This document shows positions 8,544 through 15,668 of a stretch of DNA of 41,097 nt, piece by piece. Position 1 is the first letter of the stretch. Each line of letters opens with the position of its first letter. A model generated the notes under the pieces. The model ran no database searches. It saw nothing but the letters and a program-made list of their open reading frames with translations, and was not told the origin of the DNA. The stretch covers positions 1 through 41,097 of the forward strand of contig CABSBF010000017.1 in the NCBI GenBank assembly GCA_902475855.1. Reading direction: 5' to 3'. A program made the translations under genes and the position numbers. This stretch comes from an uncultured Eubacteriales bacterium. Lineage in GTDB: Bacteria > Bacillota > Clostridia > Oscillospirales > Oscillospiraceae.

Positions 8544-9196
8544 ATTATGTAATTTCCATCTGTGATCCCCGCGCGCTGGACACCCTGACAGATCTGTGCG
8601 CAGAGCTGGAGCTGCCGCTCAGCGTGGTGGTACATGCCCACGGCACCGCCGTGCGCAGTATGCTGGACATACTGGGCATAGAGAGCAATGAAAAACGTGT
8701 CGTTCTGACCGTCGCAACCCAGGAAAAAACGCGCCGGCTGATCGATGAGCAGAAGCGCCGCCTGTTTATCGGCGTGCCGGGACACGGAATCGTCGTGTCC
8801 GTCCCCATCAAAAGCATCGGAGGAGGAAAGACCGTGGCATTTTTAGGTGATAACCCGCAGAGCGTAAAGTATACGCCGGAGCTGAATTATTCCTATGAAC
8901 TGATTGTGGCCATCGCCAACGAGGGACGCACCGATATGGTGATGAATGCCGCTCGAAGCGCCGGTGCGGCCGGCGGCACCGTCCTGCACGGCAAGGGCAC
9001 CGGCTCTGCCAGGGCGGAGAAATTCTATTCCGTTTCCATTGCCCAGGAGAAGGAGGTCATTCTGATCGTCGCAAAGGCAGAGCAGAAAGCCGCCATCATG
9101 CGGACGATCCTGGAAAAGGCCGGCCCGAACACCGAGGCCGGAACGATCGTCTTTTCCCTGCCCACCAGTGAAGTCGCAGGTTTCGGTCTGCTGTAA
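8540..9196 (+). CDS. PII-like regulatory protein
   Basis: A 218-aa soluble protein. The C-terminal half (about 115-218) is PII-like: YELIVAIANEGRTDMVMNAA, then GGTVLHGKGTGSARAEKF, which matches the T-loop/ligand-loop region of P-II proteins, then EVILIVAKAEQKAAIMRTI. The N-terminal half (about 1-100) seems to be a second, more diverged ferredoxin-like unit. It starts by ATGA overlap with the DUF1538 gene, so the two are made together. By analogy with GlnK-AmtB it probably binds a small ligand and gates the transporter (inference); the ligand cannot be read from sequence. Confidence 0.8.
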   Translation: MNYVISICDPRALDTLTDLCAELELPLSVVVHAHGTAVRSMLDILGIESNEKRVVLTVATQEKTRRLIDEQKRRLFIGVPGHGIVVSVPIKSIGGGKTVAFLGDNPQSVKYTPELNYSYELIVAIANEGRTDMVMNAARSAGAAGGTVLHGKGTGSARAEKFYSVSIAQEKEVILIVAKAEQKAAIMRTILEKAGPNTEAGTIVFSLPTSEVAGFGLL

Positions 9197-9324
9197 CAGG
9201 AAGCGAGTCCATGAGGTTCGATTTTACCATCTTTTCCGGACAGCATCCTCGTGAATCTTGTACTGCCGAAGGCGCTTCTGATGGAAGCAATGGCGCATCT
9301 GAAAAATCCGTGTTTCTCTGAAGG

Positions 9325-9356
9325 AAAGGCTCGCCGCCCAGCGGCGGGCCTTTCGG
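9325..9356 (+). terminator. Intrinsic terminator after the PII-like gene
   Basis: AAAGGCTCGCCGC (9325-9337) pairs with GCGGCGGGCCTTT (9341-9353) with one G·T pair, then a short T-rich tail. The 9197-9446 interval holds this, the next promoter and no supported gene. Confidence 0.75.
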
Positions 9357-9382
9357 TGTTTTCCACAAATACAAGCACACGA

Positions 9383-9411
9383 TTGACAAGAAACTCGTCG
9401 CAAGTTATAAT
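9383..9411 (+). promoter_or_regulatory. Perfect consensus sigma-A promoter
   Basis: TTGACA (9383-9388), exactly 17 bp, TATAAT (9406-9411). Both hexamers match the housekeeping consensus. Start near 9418, about 29 nt before the first nucleoside hydrolase. Confidence 0.9.
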
Positions 9412-9446
9412 GGAACCATACCAGAACCCTCTGAAAGGAACTTCCT

Positions 9447-10394
9447 ATGTACGACAGAATTCCCGTCCTGCTGGACGGCGACCCCGGCCACGACGACGCC
9501 ATCGCGTGGATGCTGGCCGCATCGAACCCGATGCTGGACATCCGCGCCGTGACCTCCGTCTGCGGCAACCAGACCATTGAAAAAACCACCTACAATGCCC
9601 TGCGCGTCTGCACGCTGCTCGGCCTGACCTGCCCCGTCGGAATGGGCCGCCCCGCGCCCCTGCTCGCGCCGCCCATGAACGCCCCATCCGTCCACGGTGA
9701 AACCGGTCTGGACGGCCCGGTGCTGCCGGAGCCTGCCATGCAGCTCAGCGGTCTTTCCTCCGTGGAGCTGATGGCCCGCGTGCTGCGCGAGAGTGAAGTG
9801 CCCGTGACCATCGTCGCCACAGGGCCGCAGACCAATGTCGCCGCGCTCCTGCTGGCGCATCCCGAATTAAAGCCAAAGATCGCGCGCATCAGTCTGATGG
9901 GCGGCGGCATCGCCTACGGCAACTGGACCTGCGCCGCCGAGTTTAACATTCTGGTCGATCCGGAGGCGGCGGATATCGTGTTCCGCTCCGGCATTCCCGT
10001 CACCATGGCGGGGCTGGACGTGACGGAAAAAGCGCTGATCTTCCCGGAGGACTTCGAGCGCGTGCGCGCCGTGGGCAATCCGGTCGCCCGCGTCGTCGCC
10101 GACTGGCTGGAGTTCTTCTATGGCTTCCACCGCAGGCTCGGTTATGCCGGCGCACCTGTGCATGACGCCGTCGCCGTCGCCGCGCTGCTGCGTCCCGACC
10201 TTATGGATTCGCAGGAAATGTACGTACAGATCGAAACGCAGGGTGAATACTGCCGCGGCATGACCCTTGGCGACGCGCGTGGGCAGCTTGGCCATGCGCC
10301 CAACGCCCGCGTTCTGACCGGCATCGACCGCCGTGGCTTTGCCGACCTTCTGGTGCAGGCCGTCGGCGCCTATGGCAAGGAGGTTACACAATGA
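9447..10394 (+). CDS. Nucleoside hydrolase (first of tandem pair)
   Basis: Hydrolyses the N-glycosidic bond of ribonucleosides to ribose and base. The 315-aa protein has the calcium-binding motif DGDPGHDD at residues 10-17, the core TIVATGPQTNVAALL and LMGGG segments, an AAEFNILVDPEAADIVF stretch and the C-terminal catalytic HDAVAVAALL. This is the IunH/RihA family; base preference (purine or pyrimidine) cannot be read. AAAGGA precedes the ATG. The stop overlaps the start of the second hydrolase. Confidence 0.93.
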   Translation: MYDRIPVLLDGDPGHDDAIAWMLAASNPMLDIRAVTSVCGNQTIEKTTYNALRVCTLLGLTCPVGMGRPAPLLAPPMNAPSVHGETGLDGPVLPEPAMQLSGLSSVELMARVLRESEVPVTIVATGPQTNVAALLLAHPELKPKIARISLMGGGIAYGNWTCAAEFNILVDPEAADIVFRSGIPVTMAGLDVTEKALIFPEDFERVRAVGNPVARVVADWLEFFYGFHRRLGYAGAPVHDAVAVAALLRPDLMDSQEMYVQIETQGEYCRGMTLGDARGQLGHAPNARVLTGIDRRGFADLLVQAVGAYGKEVTQ

Positions 10395-11320
10395 ACACAA
10401 TTCCCGTCTGGATCGACTGTGACACCGGCGTGGATGACGCTGTCGCGCTTCTCGTCGCGCATCGCCGTCAAGCCCTGAAGATCGTTGGCATCAGCACAGT
10501 CGCCGGAAACGTCCCCCTGGAAAAAACCACACGCAATACCCTGAAGCTCTGCGATCTGATGGGCGCAGACTACCCCGTCTTCCCCGGTGCGGCGCAGCCG
10601 TGGATCCGTCCCTATGCCGATGCCGCGGCCTTCCACGGTGCGGACGGTCTGGGCGGTGCAGAGCTGCCGGAACCTTCGCGCAATGCTGAGCAGGAGGCCG
10701 CGTGGGACGCCATCTTCCGCGCCGCCGACCAATATGAGGGCCGCTTGGTTCTGGTCGTCACCGGCCCGATGACCAACGCCGCAACCGCGCTTGCCAAATA
10801 CCCCCGGCTGAAGGAACTTCTTTCGCGCATCGTCATCATGGGCGGCGCTGCCGTCGGCGGCAACCGCACACCCTGTGCGGAATACAACATTTATGCCGAC
10901 CCGGACGCGGCACAGGCCGTGTTCCGTTCCGGCGTTCCTGTCGTCATGTGCGGGCTGGATGTGACCCAGAAGGCCTATGTCACACCGGAGGAAATTGAGG
11001 AGATCTCTCGCGTCTCCACCCCCGCAACGCGTTTCTTCCGAACGGCCACCGCGCAGGCAGCGCAGCTCAACCTGCGCGACGGCAACGCCGGCCTGTGCCT
11101 TCACGACGTGTGCCCCCTTCTCTATCTGTCCGACCCGGAGCTGTTCCGCGGCGAAGAGGCAGGGGTCTATGTGGAAACCCAAAGCGAGCTGACCCGCGGC
11201 AAGACCGTGACCGATCTCTACAGTGACCATCAATTTGAAACCAAGAACGCCTTTGTCGTGCTGGATATCGACCGTCCCCGCTTTTTGCAAATCGTGTCCG
11301 ACGCGCTGCGTTCCTACTGA
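10391..11320 (+). CDS. Nucleoside hydrolase (second of tandem pair)
   Basis: The 309-aa paralogue of the preceding gene, with DCDTGVDD at residues 9-16, VVTGPMTNAATAL, IVIMGGAAVGGN, AEYNIYADPDAAQAVF and the C-terminal LHDVCPLLY. It starts by ATGA overlap, so it is co-translated. Clear divergence between the two suggests different base specificities rather than a recent copy (inference). Confidence 0.93.
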   Translation: MNTIPVWIDCDTGVDDAVALLVAHRRQALKIVGISTVAGNVPLEKTTRNTLKLCDLMGADYPVFPGAAQPWIRPYADAAAFHGADGLGGAELPEPSRNAEQEAAWDAIFRAADQYEGRLVLVVTGPMTNAATALAKYPRLKELLSRIVIMGGAAVGGNRTPCAEYNIYADPDAAQAVFRSGVPVVMCGLDVTQKAYVTPEEIEEISRVSTPATRFFRTATAQAAQLNLRDGNAGLCLHDVCPLLYLSDPELFRGEEAGVYVETQSELTRGKTVTDLYSDHQFETKNAFVVLDIDRPRFLQIVSDALRSY

Positions 11321-11326
11321 CAGGTG

Positions 11327-11869
11327 ATGCGTTTGGAAAAAAGTGAACTTCGCAGACAGATCCGCGAGGAAAAGCGCCGTCTGACCCCTGCGCAGATCGA
11401 GCAGGCCTCCGCCGCGCTGGCAGAGCAGTTCTGTTCTCACCCGCTCTACCTTGCCGCGCGCTCCGTTTACGGCTACCTGAGCTACAATCAGGAGGTGCTG
11501 ACACTGCCCATTCTCCGCCGGGCACAGCACGACGGCAAGCGTGTCGCGGTACCGAAGGTCTTTGGCGACAATATGCGTTTTCTGTGGCTGGATGACCTGC
11601 GCCGCATTTCCGCAGGCTACTGCGGCATCCCGGAGCCCTCAGGCACCGAGCCCGTCGCGGACGACCCTACGGCGCTGGTGCTGATGCCCGGCCTCGCCTT
11701 CACTCCGACCGGGCAGCGTCTCGGCTACGGCGGTGGCTTTTACGACCGCTTCCTCGCCGCAGAGCCCCACCCGACCATTGCACTTTGTTATGATTTTCAG
11801 CTTTTTCCCCAGCTTCCGACCCAACCACATGATATTCTGGTAGATGCTGTGCTGCACAGCCCGGTTTAG
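11327..11869 (+). CDS. 5-formyltetrahydrofolate cyclo-ligase
   Basis: ATP-dependent conversion of 5-formyl-THF to 5,10-methenyl-THF, a folate salvage step. The 180-aa product has the N-terminal basic helix KSELRRQIREEKRRL, the substrate region YLSYNQEVLTLPIL and the diagnostic GQRLGYGGGFYDRFL loop. Start choice is uncertain: GTG 11324, ATG 11327 and TTG 11333 are all possible, and AGGTG at 11322-11326 would suit TTG best. It lies a few bases after the second hydrolase, likely in the same operon. Confidence 0.9.
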   Translation: MRLEKSELRRQIREEKRRLTPAQIEQASAALAEQFCSHPLYLAARSVYGYLSYNQEVLTLPILRRAQHDGKRVAVPKVFGDNMRFLWLDDLRRISAGYCGIPEPSGTEPVADDPTALVLMPGLAFTPTGQRLGYGGGFYDRFLAAEPHPTIALCYDFQLFPQLPTQPHDILVDAVLHSPV

Positions 11870-11879
11870 GAGGGTTTTT

Positions 11880-12587
11880 ATGAAAATCGAGGCGGTTTGT
11901 GAATATAATGAGCTTGGCTATCTGATCTTTGCCGCGAATTATCCCGGCGCCTTTGTGCGCGGCACCACGGAAAACGAAGCCCTGGCAAAATTCCCCAGCG
12001 AAATACGCAGCTATCTGCGCTGGTGCGGCGAGCCTGTACCCGGCTTCGCCGCGCCGGAGGTAGAGCTCGTCCAGCGCAAGCTGTCCGAGCTTCAGATCTG
12101 CGATGCCGACAGCGACGTGCTGTTCGACCAGGAATGCCGCCCGATGACACAGGCGGAATATGAAGCGCAGAAGCTGCTGGTGCTGAAATCCGCCAGAGAT
12201 TTTGACGCGCTCTACCGCAGCATTCCGAATCCCTACATCTCCGGCCGCCCGCCGCGCCGCACCTTTTATGGCCCGGTTCCGCGCACACCCCAGCAGATGT
12301 ACGAACACGTCAACCAAACCACCTCCTACTACGCCGCCGCTATGGGCATTGAGCTGGAAAACCTGCCCGATCTCTACGCGAACCGGATGCAGATTCTCTC
12401 TGAAGTTGAGCAGCCGGAGGACTTTCTCGACTGCCCGGTCCATATCGCGCCGGATGGCGAGCGCTGGACGCTTCGCAAGCTGCTGCGCCGCTTTTTGTGG
12501 CATGACCGCATCCACGCCCGCGCCATGTGGCGCACAGCCGCATCCCTCTGGGGCGAAGCCGTGGCAAACCCATTCTTCTTTATTTAG
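11880..12587 (+). CDS. DinB-like helical-bundle protein with extra N-terminal domain
   Basis: A 235-aa product starting at ATG 11880, with AGGAGGG overlapping the stop of the previous gene. Residues 1 to about 60 (YNELGYLIFAANYPGAFVRG) recall the HicB-like, ligand-free ferredoxin-type fold. Residues about 130-235 fit a DinB/YfiT four-helix bundle with the usual three metal-type histidines: MYEHVNQTTSYYA, then WTLRKLLRRFLWHDRIHARA. No catalytic function is known for most members; thiol or metal-dependent transfer is typical of the family. Position at the end of the nucleoside/folate operon gives no firm clue. Confidence 0.65.
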   Translation: MKIEAVCEYNELGYLIFAANYPGAFVRGTTENEALAKFPSEIRSYLRWCGEPVPGFAAPEVELVQRKLSELQICDADSDVLFDQECRPMTQAEYEAQKLLVLKSARDFDALYRSIPNPYISGRPPRRTFYGPVPRTPQQMYEHVNQTTSYYAAAMGIELENLPDLYANRMQILSEVEQPEDFLDCPVHIAPDGERWTLRKLLRRFLWHDRIHARAMWRTAASLWGEAVANPFFFI

Positions 12588-12630
12588 GGAGCCTCTGAAT
12601 AAATCGGCAGCCTCCCGGAAAATCCCAAAA

Positions 12631-12668
12631 ACAAGCTCCCGTTCTTTTAAGAACCGGGAGCTTGTCTG
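12631..12668 (+). terminator. Terminator after the DinB-like gene
   Basis: ACAAGCTCCC-GTTC (12631-12644) pairs with GAACCGGGAGCTTGT (12651-12665) with a single bulge, loop TTTTAA. The T tract after it is weak, but the stem is long and GC rich. Confidence 0.65.
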
Positions 12669-12722
12669 TCAAAGAACACCCACTTTCACTGAACAGCACG
12701 GGCTTTGTCTTGCAGGCGGACA

Positions 12723-12752
12723 AGCGCCGGCTGTGAACTCACAGCCGGCGCT
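12723..12752. repeat. Perfect inverted repeat in the 12588-12838 gap
   Basis: AGCGCCGGCTGTGA (12723-12736) is the exact reverse complement of 12739-12752. Neither side has a T tract. It lies between convergent genes and may be a transcript barrier or 3' end stabiliser. Apart from this and the preceding hairpin, the 250-base gap holds no supported gene. Confidence 0.55.
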
Positions 12753-12838
12753 GCCGACGTCCTGAAGGGCCTTTGCTTTTTCTTAACGAAAGGATCGCCG
12801 TCCTGTGGTGCGCCAGAAATCAGGGTCCCGGAAACTGT

Positions 12839-13354
12839 CTATTGAGGCAGTGAATTGCCGCTCTCGATTCCGTGATACCCATCCTCATTCCGCAGGATGG
12901 CAGCATAATAGTTTCCGCCGATCTGCACAATATAGACATTCGCGTTCGGTTCCGGTGCATATTCAAACAGTTCGGTCTCCGTTTCGTGTTCCGTGACCGT
13001 ATAACAATACCTGCCGTCATACTCCAGATAGGCAACAAATTTCCCGGTAAGCTCGGAGGTCAGCTCGGCAGGCAGGCCGCAGGCTTCCAGAATGGACGCC
13101 TCGCCCGCTCCGCAGACGATATAGTTTTCCTCGCCGAGCAGCACCGTCGGCGCCAGACTCTGCGTGCCCTGCTCCTGCCGCAAGTGCGGAATCACCGCTG
13201 CCGCAGCCAAAACCAGACACAGGCAGGCAGCCATAGCCGCCCGCTTTACCCAAGCGGGCCTGCGCGCTTTTTTTGCAGCGGTGTAGTCCGCAGCCTTTTC
13301 GATGTATTCCGGATTGATATCAGTGATCGCATCAGAAATTGTTTTTCCTGTCAT
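12839..13354 (-). CDS. Probable membrane anti-sigma factor
   Basis: A 171-aa product with a basic cytoplasmic N-terminus (about 1-37: DAITDINPEYIEKAADY, then KKARRPAWVKR), one transmembrane helix at about 38-56 and a short extracellular domain of about 115 residues with no recognised enzyme motif. It starts inside the stop of the sigma gene (ATGA). The opening sequence and topology match the anti-sigma partners of this Clostridia-type ECF sigma. The cytoplasmic tail should hold the sigma factor; the outer part would be the sensor. Signal unknown. Confidence 0.75.
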   Translation of the reverse strand: MTGKTISDAITDINPEYIEKAADYTAAKKARRPAWVKRAAMAACLCLVLAAAAVIPHLRQEQGTQSLAPTVLLGEENYIVCGAGEASILEACGLPAELTSELTGKFVAYLEYDGRYCYTVTEHETETELFEYAPEPNANVYIVQIGGNYYAAILRNEDGYHGIESGNSLPQ

Positions 13355-13911
13355 AGTTCATAGCCCTCTTTCTGTAAATAGATTTTCAGTTTCTGCCGTA
13401 TGCGGCAAAGGCGGACGGATACATTGTTGCCGCTGGTGTGAAACCTCTCCGCAAGGTCGGAAATACCGTCTGCATACCAGTAGCGCCGCACAAACAGCAT
13501 TTGACTTTCCTCGTCCAGTCCGGCAAGAAAACGGTCGATTTGCCGGGTCAATTCGCTCGCGGCAATGTCCTGTTCTACTACGGAGGAGGCGGCAAGGCAG
13601 TTTTCCAGTTCCTCCAATGCGGCATCATAATAGCTGTTGCGTTTTTCGGACGTGTTTGTGTGGTATCTGGCAATCGAAATATTTCGGACAATACGGAAAA
13701 TGTATGCCCGCAGCGGATCCGGCCTTTGCGGCGGTATGGTGTTCCATGCCGCAAGGTAGGCATCATTCACGCACTCTTCCGCGTCAAGGTCATTCTTCAG
13801 AATGTTTCTTGCGATCCGGCTGCAAACGGTTCCGTATTTGGCCGATAGCTGAGCGATCGCCTGTTCTGCGCGTGTAAAGAACAGCTCAATGATTTTGCTA
13901 TCCTCCAGCAA
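13351..13911 (-). CDS. ECF-type RNA polymerase sigma factor
   Basis: A 186-aa sigma-70 family factor. Region 2 is at about 20-95 (DAEECVNDAYLAAWN and FRIVRNISIARY); region 4 at about 125-180 (ESQMLFVRRYWYADGISDLA with the helix-turn-helix FHTSGNNVSVRLCRIRQKL). The start is TTG 13911, with AAGGGAGG 7 nt upstream; the nearby ATG is in another frame. It is first in a two-gene operon with its anti-sigma. ECF factors usually activate their own promoter; the 13912-14068 upstream region is AT rich but I could not define the -35/-10. Confidence 0.9.
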   Translation of the reverse strand: MLEDSKIIELFFTRAEQAIAQLSAKYGTVCSRIARNILKNDLDAEECVNDAYLAAWNTIPPQRPDPLRAYIFRIVRNISIARYHTNTSEKRNSYYDAALEELENCLAASSVVEQDIAASELTRQIDRFLAGLDEESQMLFVRRYWYADGISDLAERFHTSGNNVSVRLCRIRQKLKIYLQKEGYEL

Positions 13912-14068
13912 GGCATCGCCTCCCTTCGCTTATGAACTATGGATCGGAGGGATAATCTTACAGAAAAAGAGTAATTTACTTATAAAATCTGTGATTGGAA
14001 AGCCTGCGGCGCTCCTTCTTCCAAAAGCAAAGCCACAAAAAGCGGATGCCGCATGGCTCCGGGCACAC

Positions 14069-14107
14069 AAAATCGCCGGTTGTGAAATCGCAACCGGCGA
14101 TTTTTTT
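14069..14107. terminator. Terminator after the bile salt hydrolase gene
   Basis: AAATCGCCGGTTG pairs with CAACCGGCGATTT around an 8-nt loop, directly after the TAA of the minus-strand gene. On the minus strand it is followed by ATTTTGTG, on the plus strand by a run of seven T. The plus-strand arm overlaps the stop codon. Confidence 0.85.
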
Positions 14108-15077
14108 ATTCGTTTTCGCAGAAAATGCTCTGTGTCAGGCGCAGCGGATAGGCTTTCAGGCTGCTGCCGTCAAGATCCTCGCCATGCAGCCGCACTGCGG
14201 TGATGCGGCGGTTGTCATAGGTCGTGTAGTAATAGATTCCGCGGTCAGCGTTGCAGCAGCTTGTGTAGATCGTCCGCTCACAGGCGCCGTTCTCCAGTAC
14301 GCAGCAGCCGTTCTGCTGCTCGACCGCGCCGAGAATGTGGAAAAACTGACTTACGCTTTCCTCTTCGCCCTCGCCGGAACGGGAGTGGCGCCGCGTAAAC
14401 GCCGCGCGCACAAAGCGTGACTGCGAGGACAAATCCCCCGGCAGCCCCATTGCGCCCATGCCGCGGCTGTACTGCATGAGCGGCAGGCCGAAGCGGTTTT
14501 CCGGCGGCAGCGGCGTGAGCTGCATATAATTGTTCAGCGCAAAAAGCTGCATGGGGAAGGGCGGATTGTTCGTCAGCACTCCGGTCGGGTTTTCATAAAT
14601 GTGCAGGCCGTCTGCCGTGGCCTCCATGGTCAGGCAGCCGTCGCGCGCAGCCACCAGCCAGTGTAGCTGGGACGCCGGAAACTGTGGGGAAAAGGGCGTA
14701 TCCGTCACATTCAGAGAAGCCAGTGCCGCCCGCGCCTGTGCAATATTCGCGCAGCGCCCCAGCAGCCACGGAATCAGCTCAAAGGCCGCAATATTCTCAC
14801 AGCCCTCCCGCGGTTTTCCATAGACGGCATTGCCGACAAAATTCAATCCTGCAATGCACAGTCCCTTTTCATTCACTGCGTCGTAGAACAGCGGATAGCC
14901 GTCCGCGACGTGTGCCATGCCGATCATGGCATAATGCTGCGTCAATTCGCCGCCGTGCCGCAGGGCAAAGGGGAACTTCCGTGGAATAACGACCACCTGC
15001 TCTCCATAAGAGCATTCGTAGTCCAGATTCCGTCCAAAATAAAAATCACGTGTCTGATAAGTCGCAGCTGTACACAT
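14106..15077 (-). CDS. bsh: Bile salt hydrolase (choloylglycine hydrolase family)
   Basis: An Ntn-hydrolase that releases glycine or taurine from conjugated bile acids; cytoplasmic. The 323-aa product has all expected active-site residues: nucleophile Cys2 (exposed once Met1 is removed), Arg16 and Asp19 in FGRNLDYE, Asn79 in GLNF, the NNPPF asparagine at about 170, and SRFVRAAF with Arg224. The segment GLPGDLSSQSRFVRAAF is typical of true bile salt hydrolases rather than penicillin acylases. GGAGG precedes the ATG. It lies 39 nt after the DUF308 gene, so it belongs to the ftsH operon. Marks the host as a gut organism. Confidence 0.92.
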   Translation of the reverse strand: MCTAATYQTRDFYFGRNLDYECSYGEQVVVIPRKFPFALRHGGELTQHYAMIGMAHVADGYPLFYDAVNEKGLCIAGLNFVGNAVYGKPREGCENIAAFELIPWLLGRCANIAQARAALASLNVTDTPFSPQFPASQLHWLVAARDGCLTMEATADGLHIYENPTGVLTNNPPFPMQLFALNNYMQLTPLPPENRFGLPLMQYSRGMGAMGLPGDLSSQSRFVRAAFTRRHSRSGEGEEESVSQFFHILGAVEQQNGCCVLENGACERTIYTSCCNADRGIYYYTTYDNRRITAVRLHGEDLDGSSLKAYPLRLTQSIFCENE

Positions 15078-15116
15078 AAGCTCGCCTCCTGCCTTCAGTC
15101 TGTCCTGCTTTTGAAG

Positions 15117-15668
15117 CTACCATTCGGTGTTCTTTCGCGCAAATGCCGCGATGATGCTCTCGATCCCGAAGAGGATCAGATAGCCTGCGATCATGTAGCT
15201 GATCACGCGGATCGTCACGAAGGACAGCATCGGGCTGAAAAACATCAAAAAGCCAAGAATCAGTCCGAAAATGTTCAAAATCAGGGAGAAGTAATAGTAA
15301 AAACGGTTTCCGATCAAGCGGATCAGATTGGTATGCGTCAGCCCGGAAATGCAGTGGGCAATGAACCACACAGGGAGCAGGACAGTCAGCGCCCACTTGC
15401 CGAGATTCGGATTTCCCACCAGCATGATGCCGCACATCACGCTCAGAATACCGGAGATCAGCGAAAGCATTGGCCCGAAGCCGGTAAAACGCGACAGACG
15501 CACGTACACCACAATGTCCTCAATGCCCATGAGAATGGCGATCACGCCGTAGACCACTATCGCGCCGGTCAGCGTGCTCTCCGGCCATACGAAGCTTGCT
15601 GCGCCGAGCAAAACCAAAAGCACTCCGACAATCAGCTCACTCCATCCAAAGCGGTTTTTCCGTTTCAT
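15117..15668 (-). CDS. HdeD/DUF308-family membrane protein
   Basis: A 183-aa hydrophobic protein with about six transmembrane segments (for instance ELIVGVLLVLLGAASFV, TGAIVVYGVIAILMGIEDI, LIAGYLILFGIESII-like C-terminal pair). The repeated VGVLLVLLG and GIEDI/GIESI pattern fits DUF308 (HdeD, linked to acid resistance in enterobacteria). It starts by ATGA overlap with the end of ftsH. Biochemical role unknown; a stress-related membrane role is inferred from the neighbours. Confidence 0.8.
   Translation of the reverse strand: MKRKNRFGWSELIVGVLLVLLGAASFVWPESTLTGAIVVYGVIAILMGIEDIVVYVRLSRFTGFGPMLSLISGILSVMCGIMLVGNPNLGKWALTVLLPVWFIAHCISGLTHTNLIRLIGNRFYYYFSLILNIFGLILGFLMFFSPMLSFVTIRVISYMIAGYLILFGIESIIAAFARKNTEW

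Noticed and set aside
12588..12630. Possible insertion-sequence end (GGAGCCTCTGAATAAATC)
   Set aside because: No partner inverted repeat, target duplication or transposase is in the window.
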